Below, in pieces: positions 6,874 through 14,976 of a DNA stretch of 44,857 nucleotides. Both the position numbers and the translations under genes were made by a program. This DNA comes from a virus, in the IMG/VR virus record IMGVR_UViG_3300004231_000043, positions 1 to 44,857 of that record; one strand, given 5' to 3'. Each line of letters begins with the position of its first letter. The stretch's first letter is position 1. Under the pieces are notes generated by a model, which saw only the letters and a program-made list of their open reading frames with translations, was not told where the DNA came from and made no database searches.

Positions 6874-7334
6874 CCGTTGGCGGTCTTCCTGGCACGCCGG
6901 TCGGCGTCGATCTGCAGGGCGGCGATGACCTTGGCCAGCTGGTCGGGGTTGCACCAGTCGACGCGTTCGACCTTGCACAGCCGCTTGGCCAGCGCGTGCG
7001 CGTAGGCCCACTCGCGGCCGGCGTCGGCCAGCAGCGCCTCCACCTTGCTCATCTGCGCCGTCAGGTCTCCCTTGGGCTTGCCGGCCCGCCTGCGCGCATT
7101 CTGCGCGTCCTGGGCCGGCTTGCCGGCGATCCGACGCAGCTCGTTGGCGATTGCGTCCAGCTGGCGCGGGTTGCACTTGCCGGCGCTGCGCTGCTCGGGG
7201 CCGTGCTGGGCGCTGACGCGCGCGATCAGGCAGCGGTAGGCGTCGTCCTCCATCAGGCATTCCTTGGCCAGCGCGTGGATGGCGCCCAGGACGCGACGGC
7301 GGGCCTTGTCGGCGTAGTCGGTGCGGCGGTTCAC
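6870..7334 (-). CDS. gemA: GemA-like regulatory protein (DUF1018, Mu gp16 family)
   Basis: This 154-residue protein has the family pattern: an N-terminal helical block (ALAKECLMEDDAYRCLI), a central CNPRQLDAI segment and a C-terminal CNPDQLAKVIAAL block. In Mu the related gene modulates host gene expression and DNA supercoiling; the biochemical role is not settled. The GTG start at 7334 overlaps the stop of the preceding gene (GTGA). Its place just before mor is typical of Mu-like early operons. Confidence 0.87.
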   Translation of the reverse strand: MNRRTDYADKARRRVLGAIHALAKECLMEDDAYRCLIARVSAQHGPEQRSAGKCNPRQLDAIANELRRIAGKPAQDAQNARRRAGKPKGDLTAQMSKVEALLADAGREWAYAHALAKRLCKVERVDWCNPDQLAKVIAALQIDADRRARKTANG

Positions 7335-7876
7335 GTGGTCAGCTCCTTATAGAGACGCTCGATCCGGGCGGCATTGCGCACCGTGATCAGGTCGGCGTGG
7401 AATTGCAGGCGGTCCTTGACGTAGCCCAGCCGTTCGGCCACGAACGCCTCGGTGTATTCCTCTTCCAGCAGGAGCGCGATCAGGTAGCGCGAGCGCTTGG
7501 CGGACACCAGCGCATGGTCGGCGGCCTGCGCCTTGGTCACCTGCAGGATCAGGCGCGCGGTGCGCGCCCGGATATGGGTCTTCTTGCCGGACACCACCTC
7601 TTGCAGGACGGTGTCGGCAATGTCCGTGCACGCCCGGACGGTGCGCCGGCCGATTCCTTGGCGGCGCAGGTTGAGCATGTGTGCGCGGGCCTCAGCGGCG
7701 GGCACGATGCCGTTCCAGTCGCCAGCGCGGCGCGCCTTCTGGCGCTCGTTCTCGTAGCTGGAGTTGGCTTTGCGGCAGGCGTCGCAGCGGCACCCGGCCA
7801 TGTAACGAAGCCGCACGCCGTGCGGCTTGTCCGATGCCAGTTCAGCGGCGGCGCGCAGGGAGCTTTTGACGGCCAT
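7331..7876 (-). CDS. Putative DNA-binding early protein with GCRCDACR motif
   Basis: This is a 181-residue basic protein. Near the N-terminus HGVRLRYMAGCRCDACRKA contains a tight C-x-C-x-x-C cluster seen in many phage-encoded small DNA-binding proteins. It is followed by a helix-turn-helix-like part (GIGRRTVRACTDIADTV, then TARLILQVTKAQ). The C-terminal third is helical (YLIALLLEEEYTEAFVAERLGY). The function is probably regulatory; this is inferred from motif and operon context. It starts 2 nt after the rdgC stop. Confidence 0.6.
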   Translation of the reverse strand: MAVKSSLRAAAELASDKPHGVRLRYMAGCRCDACRKANSSYENERQKARRAGDWNGIVPAAEARAHMLNLRRQGIGRRTVRACTDIADTVLQEVVSGKKTHIRARTARLILQVTKAQAADHALVSAKRSRYLIALLLEEEYTEAFVAERLGYVKDRLQFHADLITVRNAARIERLYKELTT

Positions 7877-7878
7877 CG

Positions 7879-8781
7879 TCAATCCGCCCTCGTGATCTTG
7901 AACGCCGCTTCCAACAGGTCGAACAGCCGGCCGAACTCGCCGGCCATCAGCGCGAAGCGCGCGTCCAGCTCGGCCAGCATGTCGTCGCGTTCGCCGATCT
8001 CCAGCGCGTCGATCGCGCCATCGAGGAAGCGCAGCTTGCGCACCACCAGCTGCTCGTCCAGGTCGAACGACACGTGGTTGTCCAGCACCAGCGCCAGGCT
8101 GGTGGCCTGGCGGCCAGCGCGCAGGTGTTCGGCCACTTCCTCGCTGCGCAGGCCCACGCGGTAGCACTTCACCTTGCTGCCGCCATCGGCAGGATTTTCC
8201 AGCGTGCAGTCCTCGCCCAGCTCCAGGCCGTCGGGAAGCGCATCACCGGCCACCAGCCCGGTCAGCACCGCACGCGGTGAAATCTCGGCATTCAGCGGCA
8301 GCGCTGGGAAGCTGCCCACCGCCCGGCGGATCTCGGACACCAGCCCTTCGGCGGCGCGGCGGCTGGTGGTATCCACCGCGATGACGCCGCGGCGGGTATC
8401 CAGCAGCGCGCCCAGGCGCGACGGCTTCACGTGCGAGCGCGGCAGCAGCTCTGCGATGACCTCTTCCTTCAGGCGCTGGCGCGCGCGGCCGCCAGGCATG
8501 CGGCCTTCGCGCTGGCGAATCCGCTCCAGCCGTTCCTGCAGCGCCTTGTCCACCACGGCCGCCGGCAGCAGGCGATCCTCGCCGCCCAAGGACACCAGCA
8601 CGGAATCGCCGCGGCGGTGGCACATGCCCGGGGCGTGCATGCCGAACACCGGCACGAAGCCGCGGCTTGCCAGCTCCAGCGGCCCTACCGGCTTGAGGGC
8701 GCACTCGCGCAGGCAGTCTTCCAGCCCGTCGAAGTCGAACACGGCCGGGAAGCGGAACATGGTCAGGGCGCGGAAGAACAT
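7879..8781 (-). CDS. rdgC: RdgC-like recombination-associated protein
   Basis: This 300-residue protein matches RdgC in length (303 in E. coli) and in its opening block (MFFRALTMFRFP, then LKPVGPLELASRGFVPVFG). RdgC forms a ring-like dimer that coats DNA without sequence specificity and limits RecA filament formation. In a transposable phage it could shield replicating ends or damp host recombination. The ATG at 8781 gives the family start exactly; longer in-frame extensions run into the upstream genes. The gene sits within the tightly packed early operon, 2 nt after the preceding stop. The family call is strong; the phage role is inferred. No Gam protein was recognised in this operon. Confidence 0.9.
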   Translation of the reverse strand: MFFRALTMFRFPAVFDFDGLEDCLRECALKPVGPLELASRGFVPVFGMHAPGMCHRRGDSVLVSLGGEDRLLPAAVVDKALQERLERIRQREGRMPGGRARQRLKEEVIAELLPRSHVKPSRLGALLDTRRGVIAVDTTSRRAAEGLVSEIRRAVGSFPALPLNAEISPRAVLTGLVAGDALPDGLELGEDCTLENPADGGSKVKCYRVGLRSEEVAEHLRAGRQATSLALVLDNHVSFDLDEQLVVRKLRFLDGAIDALEIGERDDMLAELDARFALMAGEFGRLFDLLEAAFKITRAD

Positions 8782-8783
8782 CG

Positions 8784-8969
8784 TCAGGCTCCGGGGGTGT
8801 CCCGCTCCGCGGCCTCGCGCTGCTGGCGGGCGATGCGGTCGCCCATGCGCAGGCATGCCTGGTGGAACATGGCCTGCGCCACGGGGCTGGCCTGCGGCAG
8901 GTGCACGGGCAGCGCGAGCGTGTCCACGTCGCGCGTGTCGGTAGGGGTGATGGCGTGAGGCTTGCTCAT
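8784..8969 (-). CDS. Small early protein, unknown function
   Basis: This 61-residue protein was not recognised. It has a proline- and threonine-rich start (MSKPHAITPTDTRDVD) and a basic helical C-terminus (RMGDRIARQQREAAERD). It starts inside the previous stop (ATGA overlap) and ends 2 nt before rdgC, which supports its reality. Confidence 0.6.
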   Translation of the reverse strand: MSKPHAITPTDTRDVDTLALPVHLPQASPVAQAMFHQACLRMGDRIARQQREAAERDTPGA

Positions 8970-9181
8970 CGTTGGCCATCCTTCGAGTGGCGCAGGCTTT
9001 CGCGGAATTGCTCGATGTCCATGCCGCGCTTGCCTTCGCCAACTTGATTGATCCACTCGGCGGTTTCCGCCGAGTTCGGCTCTTGGCCGTTCCAGCGATA
9101 GGCCAGGTGGCAGGCCGCGCGGTAGCGTTCAAGCGCGCGCAGCTCCTTACCAGCGATAAGCCGCTTGAGAAGGCTCCGCAT
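8966..9181 (-). CDS. Small early protein, unknown function
   Basis: This 71-residue, mainly helical protein was not recognised (MRSLLKRLIAGKELRALERY at the N-terminus). The ATG at 9181 overlaps the upstream TGA by 1 nt (TGATG); a GTG at 9184 is the alternative. Its close packing within the early operon is the main evidence. Confidence 0.6.
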   Translation of the reverse strand: MRSLLKRLIAGKELRALERYRAACHLAYRWNGQEPNSAETAEWINQVGEGKRGMDIEQFRESLRHSKDGQR

Positions 9182-9441
9182 CACGCACGCTCCTCAAACC
9201 GGATCAGGCTGGGCCGATTTAGGTCGCGGACCACGCGGAAGCCCTCGGTGGCGTCGCCGCGATCGATGACCCAGCGCAGCGCGTCGGTCACCGCATCCAC
9301 GTTGATGTTGGCCACGGCCTCCATCTCGAACCACTCGGTGTTGGCGTCGTCGACAACAACGGGGCAGCAGAACTCGATGGTGCGCCGCGCCTGGTCGTCG
9401 CTGACGCCCAGCGGCTTGCCATACAGCTCGGAAGTCAGCAC
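9181..9441 (-). CDS. Small early protein, unknown function
   Basis: This 86-residue protein starts with GTG (MLTSELYGKPLGVSDD). It has a Cys-Cys pair (IEFCCPVVVDD) and a mixed alpha/beta pattern ending in an arginine-rich segment. No family was recognised. It overlaps the upstream gene by 7 nt; longer in-frame extension upstream would duplicate that gene and is rejected. Confidence 0.6.
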   Translation of the reverse strand: MLTSELYGKPLGVSDDQARRTIEFCCPVVVDDANTEWFEMEAVANINVDAVTDALRWVIDRGDATEGFRVVRDLNRPSLIRFEERA

Positions 9442-9704
9442 GGCAGCACCTCCACGATCATGAATCTGGCCGCGCCGCTGGCGGCGTCCTTGCAGACGTA
9501 GAGCACGTCGGCATGCTTCGAGTAGCCCAGCAGCTCGGCCAGCTTTCGCGTAGCCCAGGCACCGGAATGGCTGGTGGCGCACTTTCGCCGCGCGCTGGCG
9601 TGGAACAGGTGGCCGTCGCGCTGCACGTCCACATCCAGCGTGGCGGGCAACGGCTGCTTGCGGGTGGCCGTGCGGGCCTTGGCGGGATAGGTCTTCATGG
9701 CCAT
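9435..9704 (-). CDS. Small early protein, unknown function
   Basis: This 89-residue protein has a basic N-terminus (KARTATRKQ) followed by a compact alpha/beta pattern (LDVDVQRDGHLFH, then DVLYVCKDAASGAARFMIVEV). It was not recognised. The ATG at 9704 overlaps the DUF3164 stop by 1 nt. Confidence 0.6.
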   Translation of the reverse strand: MAMKTYPAKARTATRKQPLPATLDVDVQRDGHLFHASARRKCATSHSGAWATRKLAELLGYSKHADVLYVCKDAASGAARFMIVEVLPC

Positions 9705-10321
9705 CACGAACCCGCCAGATCAAGGGACAGCAGGCGGTACTTTTCGCTGTCGCCGATGCGCTCATAGACGCGGATGTAGGGCGTGGTGCCGATCACCTGG
9801 ACGGCGTCACCGATAGCCTCCATCGCACGCTTCCAGCGCTCATCGTCGATCTTGTGGCGACGCAGGCTGAGGATCTTGCCGACGTTGATGTTGCCGGCCT
9901 TGTCCACGTCGAAGGCATCCTGCACGATCACGCGCAGCTCGCCCGGTCCCTTTTCGGTCCAGTCGGTCAGGCATTCGTCGATCAGCACCTTGGCGGCCTG
10001 CAGCCGCTCGTCGAAGGTGATGCGGTCGGCGACGGCACGCAGCACCTTGTAGCGGCCGTCGAAGCTGACCAGCTGGATATTGCCCTTCTTGCCTCCAAGC
10101 TTCACGCCATACTGCTCGGCGCTAAGCTCCACCAACGCTTCGATGTCCTCGAACGCGCGGCGCTTGAAGAATTGCAGTTCGGCACTCAGTTTGCTGGCGC
10201 CCGCGATGATGTCGCACACCAGCTGGTCGCGCGCCAAGTCAATGGGCTTGATTTGCGCCTCGGGAATGAGCCGCCCCTTGGCATCCATGCGGTAGCCGGA
10301 TGGGGTTGTTTGGTTCTGCAT
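9704..10321 (-). CDS. DUF3164 family early phage protein
   Basis: This 205-residue protein matches the DUF3164 family common in Mu-like phages: the opening GYRMDAKGRLIPEAQIKPID block, a helical middle with FFKRRAFEDIEAL, then GKKGNIQLVSFDGRYKV and a C-terminal RWKRAMEAIGDAV segment. The biochemical role is unknown; it is always an early gene near transposase A/B. AGGAG lies 7 nt before the ATG. Names such as sulfate transporter seen on homologues have no support in the sequence. Confidence 0.85.
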   Translation of the reverse strand: MQNQTTPSGYRMDAKGRLIPEAQIKPIDLARDQLVCDIIAGASKLSAELQFFKRRAFEDIEALVELSAEQYGVKLGGKKGNIQLVSFDGRYKVLRAVADRITFDERLQAAKVLIDECLTDWTEKGPGELRVIVQDAFDVDKAGNINVGKILSLRRHKIDDERWKRAMEAIGDAVQVIGTTPYIRVYERIGDSEKYRLLSLDLAGS

Positions 10322-10324
10322 GTA

Positions 10325-10600
10325 TCAACTCCTGCGGGTGGGTTTGGCCGGCGATGCCGGCGTAGTGGGGGTGGCTGCATCGCGCTTGGGCGGGGTCAAG
10401 AAATACGGGATACCTTCGATTTCGACGGGGCTCAGCGCCGCCAGCAGGTCCCGCCGCCACTCGCGGGCAGAAATCATGCTGATGCCCAGTAGCCCGCTAA
10501 TCTGTCGAATCGTCAGCAGATACGGCGGCGTGTGCTGCGCCCACAGCGCAAAGCGCATAGCGCGCAGGCGGGAATTCATCGGGCGTCCGGCTTTTCGCAT
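10325..10600 (-). CDS. Small helix-turn-helix early protein
   Basis: This 91-residue protein contains LTIRQISGLLGISMISAREW, a plausible helix-turn-helix, and a disordered Pro/Thr/Lys-rich tail. It follows the preceding stop by 2 nt. It is probably a DNA-binding early protein; no family was recognised. An internal ATG (MNSRLRAM) could be the true start. Confidence 0.6.
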   Translation of the reverse strand: MRKAGRPMNSRLRAMRFALWAQHTPPYLLTIRQISGLLGISMISAREWRRDLLAALSPVEIEGIPYFLTPPKRDAATPTTPASPAKPTRRS

Positions 10601-10602
10601 GG

Positions 10603-11091
10603 CTATTCCGCCCCCACAAACATCGAGCGGAATTGGCCATGCAGCCCAGCCACAATGCGCCCGCCGATACAGGGCAACAGTTCGCCGTCTGCATCCATGC
10701 CCAAGGCGCTACGCAGGCCAAGAGAGGCCACCAGTTCGCCACGGTGCTGGGTAGGCAGCACAACCGCCAGCGCGCGTCCGTCCCGCTTTTCCCGCTTGGA
10801 GGGTGCGGGCGTGGCAATGGCAACCGTCAGTGATGCAGGCCGCGCTTTCCATGCGGGGTTGATCCTGTAAATGCGCGCGCCGCGTTTGCCACAGCGCTGA
10901 AGCATGCCGGATGACATGCCGTGGCTGATCAAGACCAGCGCGGCATTTTTCGACGACAAGGCGATGTCGGTTTCCAGCAGGCGCGCAATCAGGCCGTTAG
11001 TGCCCCAGCTTTTAATCAGCGCAAATGCCCTGCGCAATTTGGCTTCGCCGGGAATGGTCAGCGCGGACGGATTCAAGGCAGCGTCACTCAT
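10603..11091 (-). CDS. Early protein with winged-helix-like N-terminus, unknown function
   Basis: This 162-residue protein opens with a helical block that reads like a winged helix (FALIKSWGTNGLIARLLE, then SSGMLQRCGKRGARIYRI), followed by a basic linker (PAPSKREKRDGR) and a compact C-terminal part. No family was recognised. The ATG at 11091 lies 8 nt inside the upstream gene. Confidence 0.6.
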   Translation of the reverse strand: MSDAALNPSALTIPGEAKLRRAFALIKSWGTNGLIARLLETDIALSSKNAALVLISHGMSSGMLQRCGKRGARIYRINPAWKARPASLTVAIATPAPSKREKRDGRALAVVLPTQHRGELVASLGLRSALGMDADGELLPCIGGRIVAGLHGQFRSMFVGAE

Positions 11092-11425
11092 TGGCCGTCT
11101 CCAACGCGCGGCCGCACAGCCTGATTTTTGCGGCTTTTGGATAATCGTCATGCACCGCTTCAAGCTGGCAGCCGTGCCATTCCGCGGCCCGTACGATGGT
11201 GGTGCCGCCCATGCCGTTTGGGTTGCGCCGCTTGATGACGGATGCAACTCCATCGGGAATGCGGTCCACAATCAACAACGGGCGGCGGCCGTTGGCCATC
11301 GCGGCAATGACCGATACGCTGGCATCATTGAGCGCGCTGATGGCCCGGCAGGCCACGGCCAGTGCGCCGGCCACATACGCATTACAAATCAGTGCGGCGG
11401 TGCTGGGTTCAGTCTTGGTGTTCAT
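11084..11425 (-). CDS. Early protein, unknown function
   Basis: This 113-residue alpha/beta protein has a helical, alanine-rich N-terminus and a C-terminal half with GRRPLLIVDRIP and GTTIVRAAEWHGCQLEAVH. It was not recognised. GAGGAG 8 nt before the ATG and overlaps with both neighbours support it. Confidence 0.6.
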   Translation of the reverse strand: MNTKTEPSTAALICNAYVAGALAVACRAISALNDASVSVIAAMANGRRPLLIVDRIPDGVASVIKRRNPNGMGGTTIVRAAEWHGCQLEAVHDDYPKAAKIRLCGRALETANE

Positions 11426-11810
11426 GGGGCAACTCCTCGGGTTGAATGGCGGGTTTTGGTAGGCCTAGCTGGCCGTACAGATCGGGAAGCGCTATGCGTT
11501 TCATCGCTGCCACCTGCTCCAGGCCAGTCATGGCGCGGTTGGCCAAGTGGACACAGGTGCGCTGAAGGTCTTCCGCGCTGGCGGCGCTGTGGTAGCCCTC
11601 ATCGGGCGTGGAGCAAACCGGGTACCCGGCACGGCGTAGGTGCACCACCACTTGGCGCAGCCGGCGCTCGTCGGCGGACGTGGACGGGCGGCACAACACT
11701 TCGCTGGCAAGCTCCCGGACGGTGGCGCCATTTGCGGTACCGATCCGTTTCTCCAGCGCTTCCAGCACCGTCTCGGGCGTGATCTCGCGGGGGAGCAGGG
11801 CCAGTTGCAT
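11409..11810 (-). CDS. Early protein with helix-turn-helix-like N-terminus
   Basis: In this 133-residue protein, the region ALEKRIGTANGATVRELASE to ERRLRQVVVHLRRAGYPVCST reads as a winged helix of the kind found in phage replication or regulatory genes. The C-terminal part contains MTGLEQVAAMKRIALPDLYG. The ATG at 11810 has AAGGA upstream and abuts the upstream stop (TAATG). Function unknown. Confidence 0.6.
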   Translation of the reverse strand: MQLALLPREITPETVLEALEKRIGTANGATVRELASEVLCRPSTSADERRLRQVVVHLRRAGYPVCSTPDEGYHSAASAEDLQRTCVHLANRAMTGLEQVAAMKRIALPDLYGQLGLPKPAIQPEELPHEHQD

Positions 11811-12001
11811 TAGTGGGTGTCCTTTTCTTGCCTTTCTTGCCGGCGCAGGTAGAACAGCCACAAAGTGCAGGCCAGCCATTCAAGGGCAAACACCGCTACG
11901 CCCCATGTGGTCTTATGGGACAGCGAGACAGCAACGCCAACGCTGGTCAGCAGCGAGCAAAGCAGCATCCCAAGTGCCCACGCAGAACGAATGACGTACA
12001 T
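11810..12001 (-). CDS. Small two-helix membrane protein
   Basis: This 63-residue protein has two predicted membrane spans (ALGMLLCSLLTSVGVAVSL and WGVAVFALEWLACTLWLFYL) and a charged tail (RRQERQEKDTH). It lies directly downstream of the transposition protein B gene with 1 nt between. A membrane protein in an early phage operon suggests superinfection exclusion or host-membrane alteration, which is inference only. Confidence 0.6.
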   Translation of the reverse strand: MYVIRSAWALGMLLCSLLTSVGVAVSLSHKTTWGVAVFALEWLACTLWLFYLRRQERQEKDTH

Positions 12002-12002
12002 G

Positions 12003-13169
12003 TCAGCCACCCCGAACGAGGTCGGCATTGACGTGCGGCACGCCCAGGTCAGCGGCGCGGTTCATGGCGCCTGCCAGCGCGTTGTGCACCGCCAACGGGT
12101 ACAGCAGCGACCCCTCCCCGCGGGCGGGCGTCAGGCGGGCGCGCAGCGCGTCCAGTGCGCCGTTGTCCAGCACCTTTTCCAGCGGCACGCTGAGCCGCTT
12201 GAAGCGCTGGCCGAGGTAGTCGCCCAGGTTGTTGCCCAGCGGCGGCAGCGTGACTACTTCGATGCGCTGCACCACCTCGCGCACTTCGGGGTTGTGTTCG
12301 CTGAGCTTGGTGGCCAGTTCCGGCTGGCCGATCAGGATGATGGACAGCAGCGGGCGCAGGCCGTCCTTCAGCTCGCGGAAGCGCTTGAGGTGCTTGAGCG
12401 TGGCCATCGGCAGGCTGTGCGCCTCTTCGATGATCAGCACATGGCTATGGCCGGCGCGGGCGCTGTTGCGCAGCGTTTCATGCACCTGGCGAAAGCGCGC
12501 CTCGGGGCTGCTCTTGGTCTTGGCCAGTGGGTCGACGGTGGCCATGATGGCTTCGGCGATGTGCTGGGCGCGCAGGGTCTTGCCGACCTGGTCGGTGCCC
12601 TCCATGCCCAGCACGTAGGGCTCGATGATCAGCACCGCCTGCTCTTCGCGGCGGATGCGGTCCTGAAGCTCTTCGCGCAGGGTGGACTTGCCCGCGCCGC
12701 TCTCGCCGATGACGGCCATGAAGCCACCGTTGCGGGCCACCTGGTACATGCTTTCGCGCACGTAGCGGATGTCCGGCGACAGGAACACTTCGTCGGCGGT
12801 GACGGGCTCAGCGAAGGGGTCGCCGGATAGGTTGAAGTGGCGCCGCGCCTGCGGCGTCAGATTGATTTTGCGAAGCAACATAGCCAGGGTCTCCTCGGGT
12901 TGTTCCTGGGGCTTGGTGGACTGTTCGAACTCGCGCCACGCGTCGTTCGCGGCGTTGTTGGCAAGCAGGTAGGTGTCGATTCCAGCGGCGACCGCGTCGG
13001 CGTTGTTGGCGGGCCAGATGCCGTGATTCGCGAGCAGACTCATGGCCGCGCGGGAGGTACCCACATGCGCGGCCAGGTCGCTGAGCTGCAGCCCGGCTTC
13101 CCGCATCAAACGGCGCAGGCGCAGCGGGCCGTGGCCGGCCTGCGCGATGCTCTTGAGGCGGGCGCTCAT
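12003..13169 (-). CDS. Transposition protein B (AAA+ ATPase)
   Basis: This 388-residue protein has an N-terminal helix-turn-helix (LSDLAAHVGTSRAAMSLL), a Walker A motif at residues 155-162 (GESGAGKS), a Walker B motif VLIIEEAH (about 245-252) and a sensor-type block (LSIILIGQPEL). MuB-like proteins form ATP-dependent filaments on target DNA, bring it to the transposase and protect the phage's own DNA from insertion. The gene follows transposase A with a 4-nt overlap, the standard A-B order. The sequence is closer to the BcepMu/Tn552-type B ATPases than to MuB itself, judging by length and motifs. Confidence 0.9.
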   Translation of the reverse strand: MSARLKSIAQAGHGPLRLRRLMREAGLQLSDLAAHVGTSRAAMSLLANHGIWPANNADAVAAGIDTYLLANNAANDAWREFEQSTKPQEQPEETLAMLLRKINLTPQARRHFNLSGDPFAEPVTADEVFLSPDIRYVRESMYQVARNGGFMAVIGESGAGKSTLREELQDRIRREEQAVLIIEPYVLGMEGTDQVGKTLRAQHIAEAIMATVDPLAKTKSSPEARFRQVHETLRNSARAGHSHVLIIEEAHSLPMATLKHLKRFRELKDGLRPLLSIILIGQPELATKLSEHNPEVREVVQRIEVVTLPPLGNNLGDYLGQRFKRLSVPLEKVLDNGALDALRARLTPARGEGSLLYPLAVHNALAGAMNRAADLGVPHVNADLVRGG

Positions 13170-14974
13170 GCCGCGCCACCGACAAGGCGCAGGCCGCCGC
13201 GCTCGGGCTTGGCCAGCGCTTCCGCCCAGGCTTCCACCTCGTCGATCGGCAGGCCGTCAGGCCAGTGCTGCGCGGTGCGCGCGTACATGTCGGCGGCCCA
13301 TGCCTGGCCGGCGCGTTCCACCAGTGGCTTGAGCCGCATGGCGGCCTCCACATGGTTGAGCGCGGGAAGTTCGGCGCGGATCGGGGCGAGCTGTTCGACA
13401 TCGAAGCGCGGCGCGTCTTCGACCGCCGGCACGTTCACGTTGAGGCTGTGGCCGCGGCGCGGCAGGAACGGGATTTCCGGCGCTTGGTGGATGGACTTGT
13501 ACGGATCGATCCGGCCACCGAAAGGCATGGCCTTCGCCTTGCGCTTGGCCTCGGCTTCCGCGTCGGTGGTGGCGTCCATCGCCAGGCGCTCGACGCGCTT
13601 GCGGTTCGTGTCGGCAGGCGTGTCGGCATGGGACCGGAAGCTGCCCAGGGGCACTGCGCCGACGAAGCCGTAGGCGTCCGCCTCCAGCGCTTCCATCTTG
13701 AACCAGGTGGTGCGGCCCTCGTCGTCGATCACGCGCACCTGTGCGCTGGTCTCGCCGCCAAAGGCGTTGCGCGTCACGGTCAGCTTCTCGCCCACGATCA
13801 CGCCAGGCACGCCGGAAACGTCGTAGGTGTGGCCGCGGAAGCTGATGCGCAGCAGGCTGTTGACCTTGCGCTCTTCCGGCTTGTGGGTGGCCAAACGCAG
13901 GCACTGCTCCACCGACGGCACGAAGTGCAGATGGCCAGGCTGAATCGTCATCCATGCCTGGTAGCGCGATGTGCCGTGGCGCGTGTGCTGGACGGTTGCA
14001 TTGTGGTGGCGCATCCATTGCCAAGCGGCTTCGTTCAGTTCCTCCAGCGATTCAACGCGGTGGTAGCGCAGCCGGTGCTCGAAGCTGCGTTCGATGATGT
14101 CGTTGGTCTTCTCGACCTGGCCCTTTGCCCACGGCTGGCCCGGCTTGTTGACGCGCAGCGTGACCGCCAGCGCGTCGCACAGGTTGCGGAACATCGCGCT
14201 GGTGTTGGCACTGCCCGGATCGACCATGATCATGTCCGGCGCGCCGCAGAACGGGTCGGCCGCGCCGCGGTACTGCATGGCGTTGATGAAGGTCTGGCAC
14301 AGGTTCGCGCCTGACTCCGCGCCCAGCACGTATTCCACGTAGAAGGCGCCGCTGGCGTGGTCGGTGTAGACGTAGCGCCAGACCCGGTCGTTGACGATGC
14401 GCTCCAGGTTCCGCGGCTTGTTCTTGTAGAACTCGTCGCGCGGCATCACCGAAAGCCCTTCAGCGCGGCGCAGGTAGTACAGGACACACAGGCTGGGATC
14501 GGCCTGCCACAGCTGGTTGGGGCGCTCGGTTGAGAGCGACACCTTCGGCGCGGGCGCCGAAAGCTGGTCGGGATGCAGCCGTTTCGCTCGCAGGGCTTTG
14601 GCGGCGGAGCAGTCGCTGAGCAGGCGGATTTCGCCCGTCTCCTCGTTGACCACCTCGCCGCGGATTTCTCCGTTGGCGCGCAAGGTGTCGATGGCCTCCG
14701 TAATGCTGGAGAGCCGCTTGCCGTTGCCGCGGCGCGACTCCAGCAGCATGGCCGAGATCAGCTCCAGCTCGGCCAACTGCCAGCCTGTCTTGCCGCAGTC
14801 GCTGCGGCGCTTCCGCGTTTTGCGGAAGCTGTGCGCACCGATCAGCCGATAGGCCGTCGGTCGGCTGACGCTCAGGTCGAGCGCAAGGCCGTCGATGACC
14901 GCACCCTTCCTGCTCTTTGGCGCCAGCAGCAGGTCCGCTGCGGCCCTGGCAATCCGCTCGACGTCGTAGGCCAC
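13166..14974 (-). CDS. Transposase A (DDE recombinase)
   Basis: This 602-residue protein has an N-terminal helix-turn-helix (LDLSVSRPTAYRLIG) for end binding, followed by a retroviral-integrase-like core with the DDE triad: Asp159 (LWQADP), Asp252 (MIMVDPGSANTS) and Glu288 (GQVEKTND). After the core come a beta-barrel-like domain (about 385-450) and a C-terminal part that probably contacts protein B. The enzyme nicks prophage ends and joins them to target DNA for lysogeny and replicative transposition. The GTG at 14974 is chosen because it follows the upstream stop by 2 nt; a longer in-frame extension covers a real upstream gene and is rejected. All catalytic residues are present, so the enzyme looks functional. 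Confidence 0.93.
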   Translation of the reverse strand: MAYDVERIARAAADLLLAPKSRKGAVIDGLALDLSVSRPTAYRLIGAHSFRKTRKRRSDCGKTGWQLAELELISAMLLESRRGNGKRLSSITEAIDTLRANGEIRGEVVNEETGEIRLLSDCSAAKALRAKRLHPDQLSAPAPKVSLSTERPNQLWQADPSLCVLYYLRRAEGLSVMPRDEFYKNKPRNLERIVNDRVWRYVYTDHASGAFYVEYVLGAESGANLCQTFINAMQYRGAADPFCGAPDMIMVDPGSANTSAMFRNLCDALAVTLRVNKPGQPWAKGQVEKTNDIIERSFEHRLRYHRVESLEELNEAAWQWMRHHNATVQHTRHGTSRYQAWMTIQPGHLHFVPSVEQCLRLATHKPEERKVNSLLRISFRGHTYDVSGVPGVIVGEKLTVTRNAFGGETSAQVRVIDDEGRTTWFKMEALEADAYGFVGAVPLGSFRSHADTPADTNRKRVERLAMDATTDAEAEAKRKAKAMPFGGRIDPYKSIHQAPEIPFLPRRGHSLNVNVPAVEDAPRFDVEQLAPIRAELPALNHVEAAMRLKPLVERAGQAWAADMYARTAQHWPDGLPIDEVEAWAEALAKPERGGLRLVGGAA

Positions 14975-14976
14975 GG

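Noticed and set aside
13265-14314. A 349-codon plus-strand frame opposite transposase A
   Set aside because: It is a mirror of a gene with clear DDE motifs; no ribosome binding site or family pattern.
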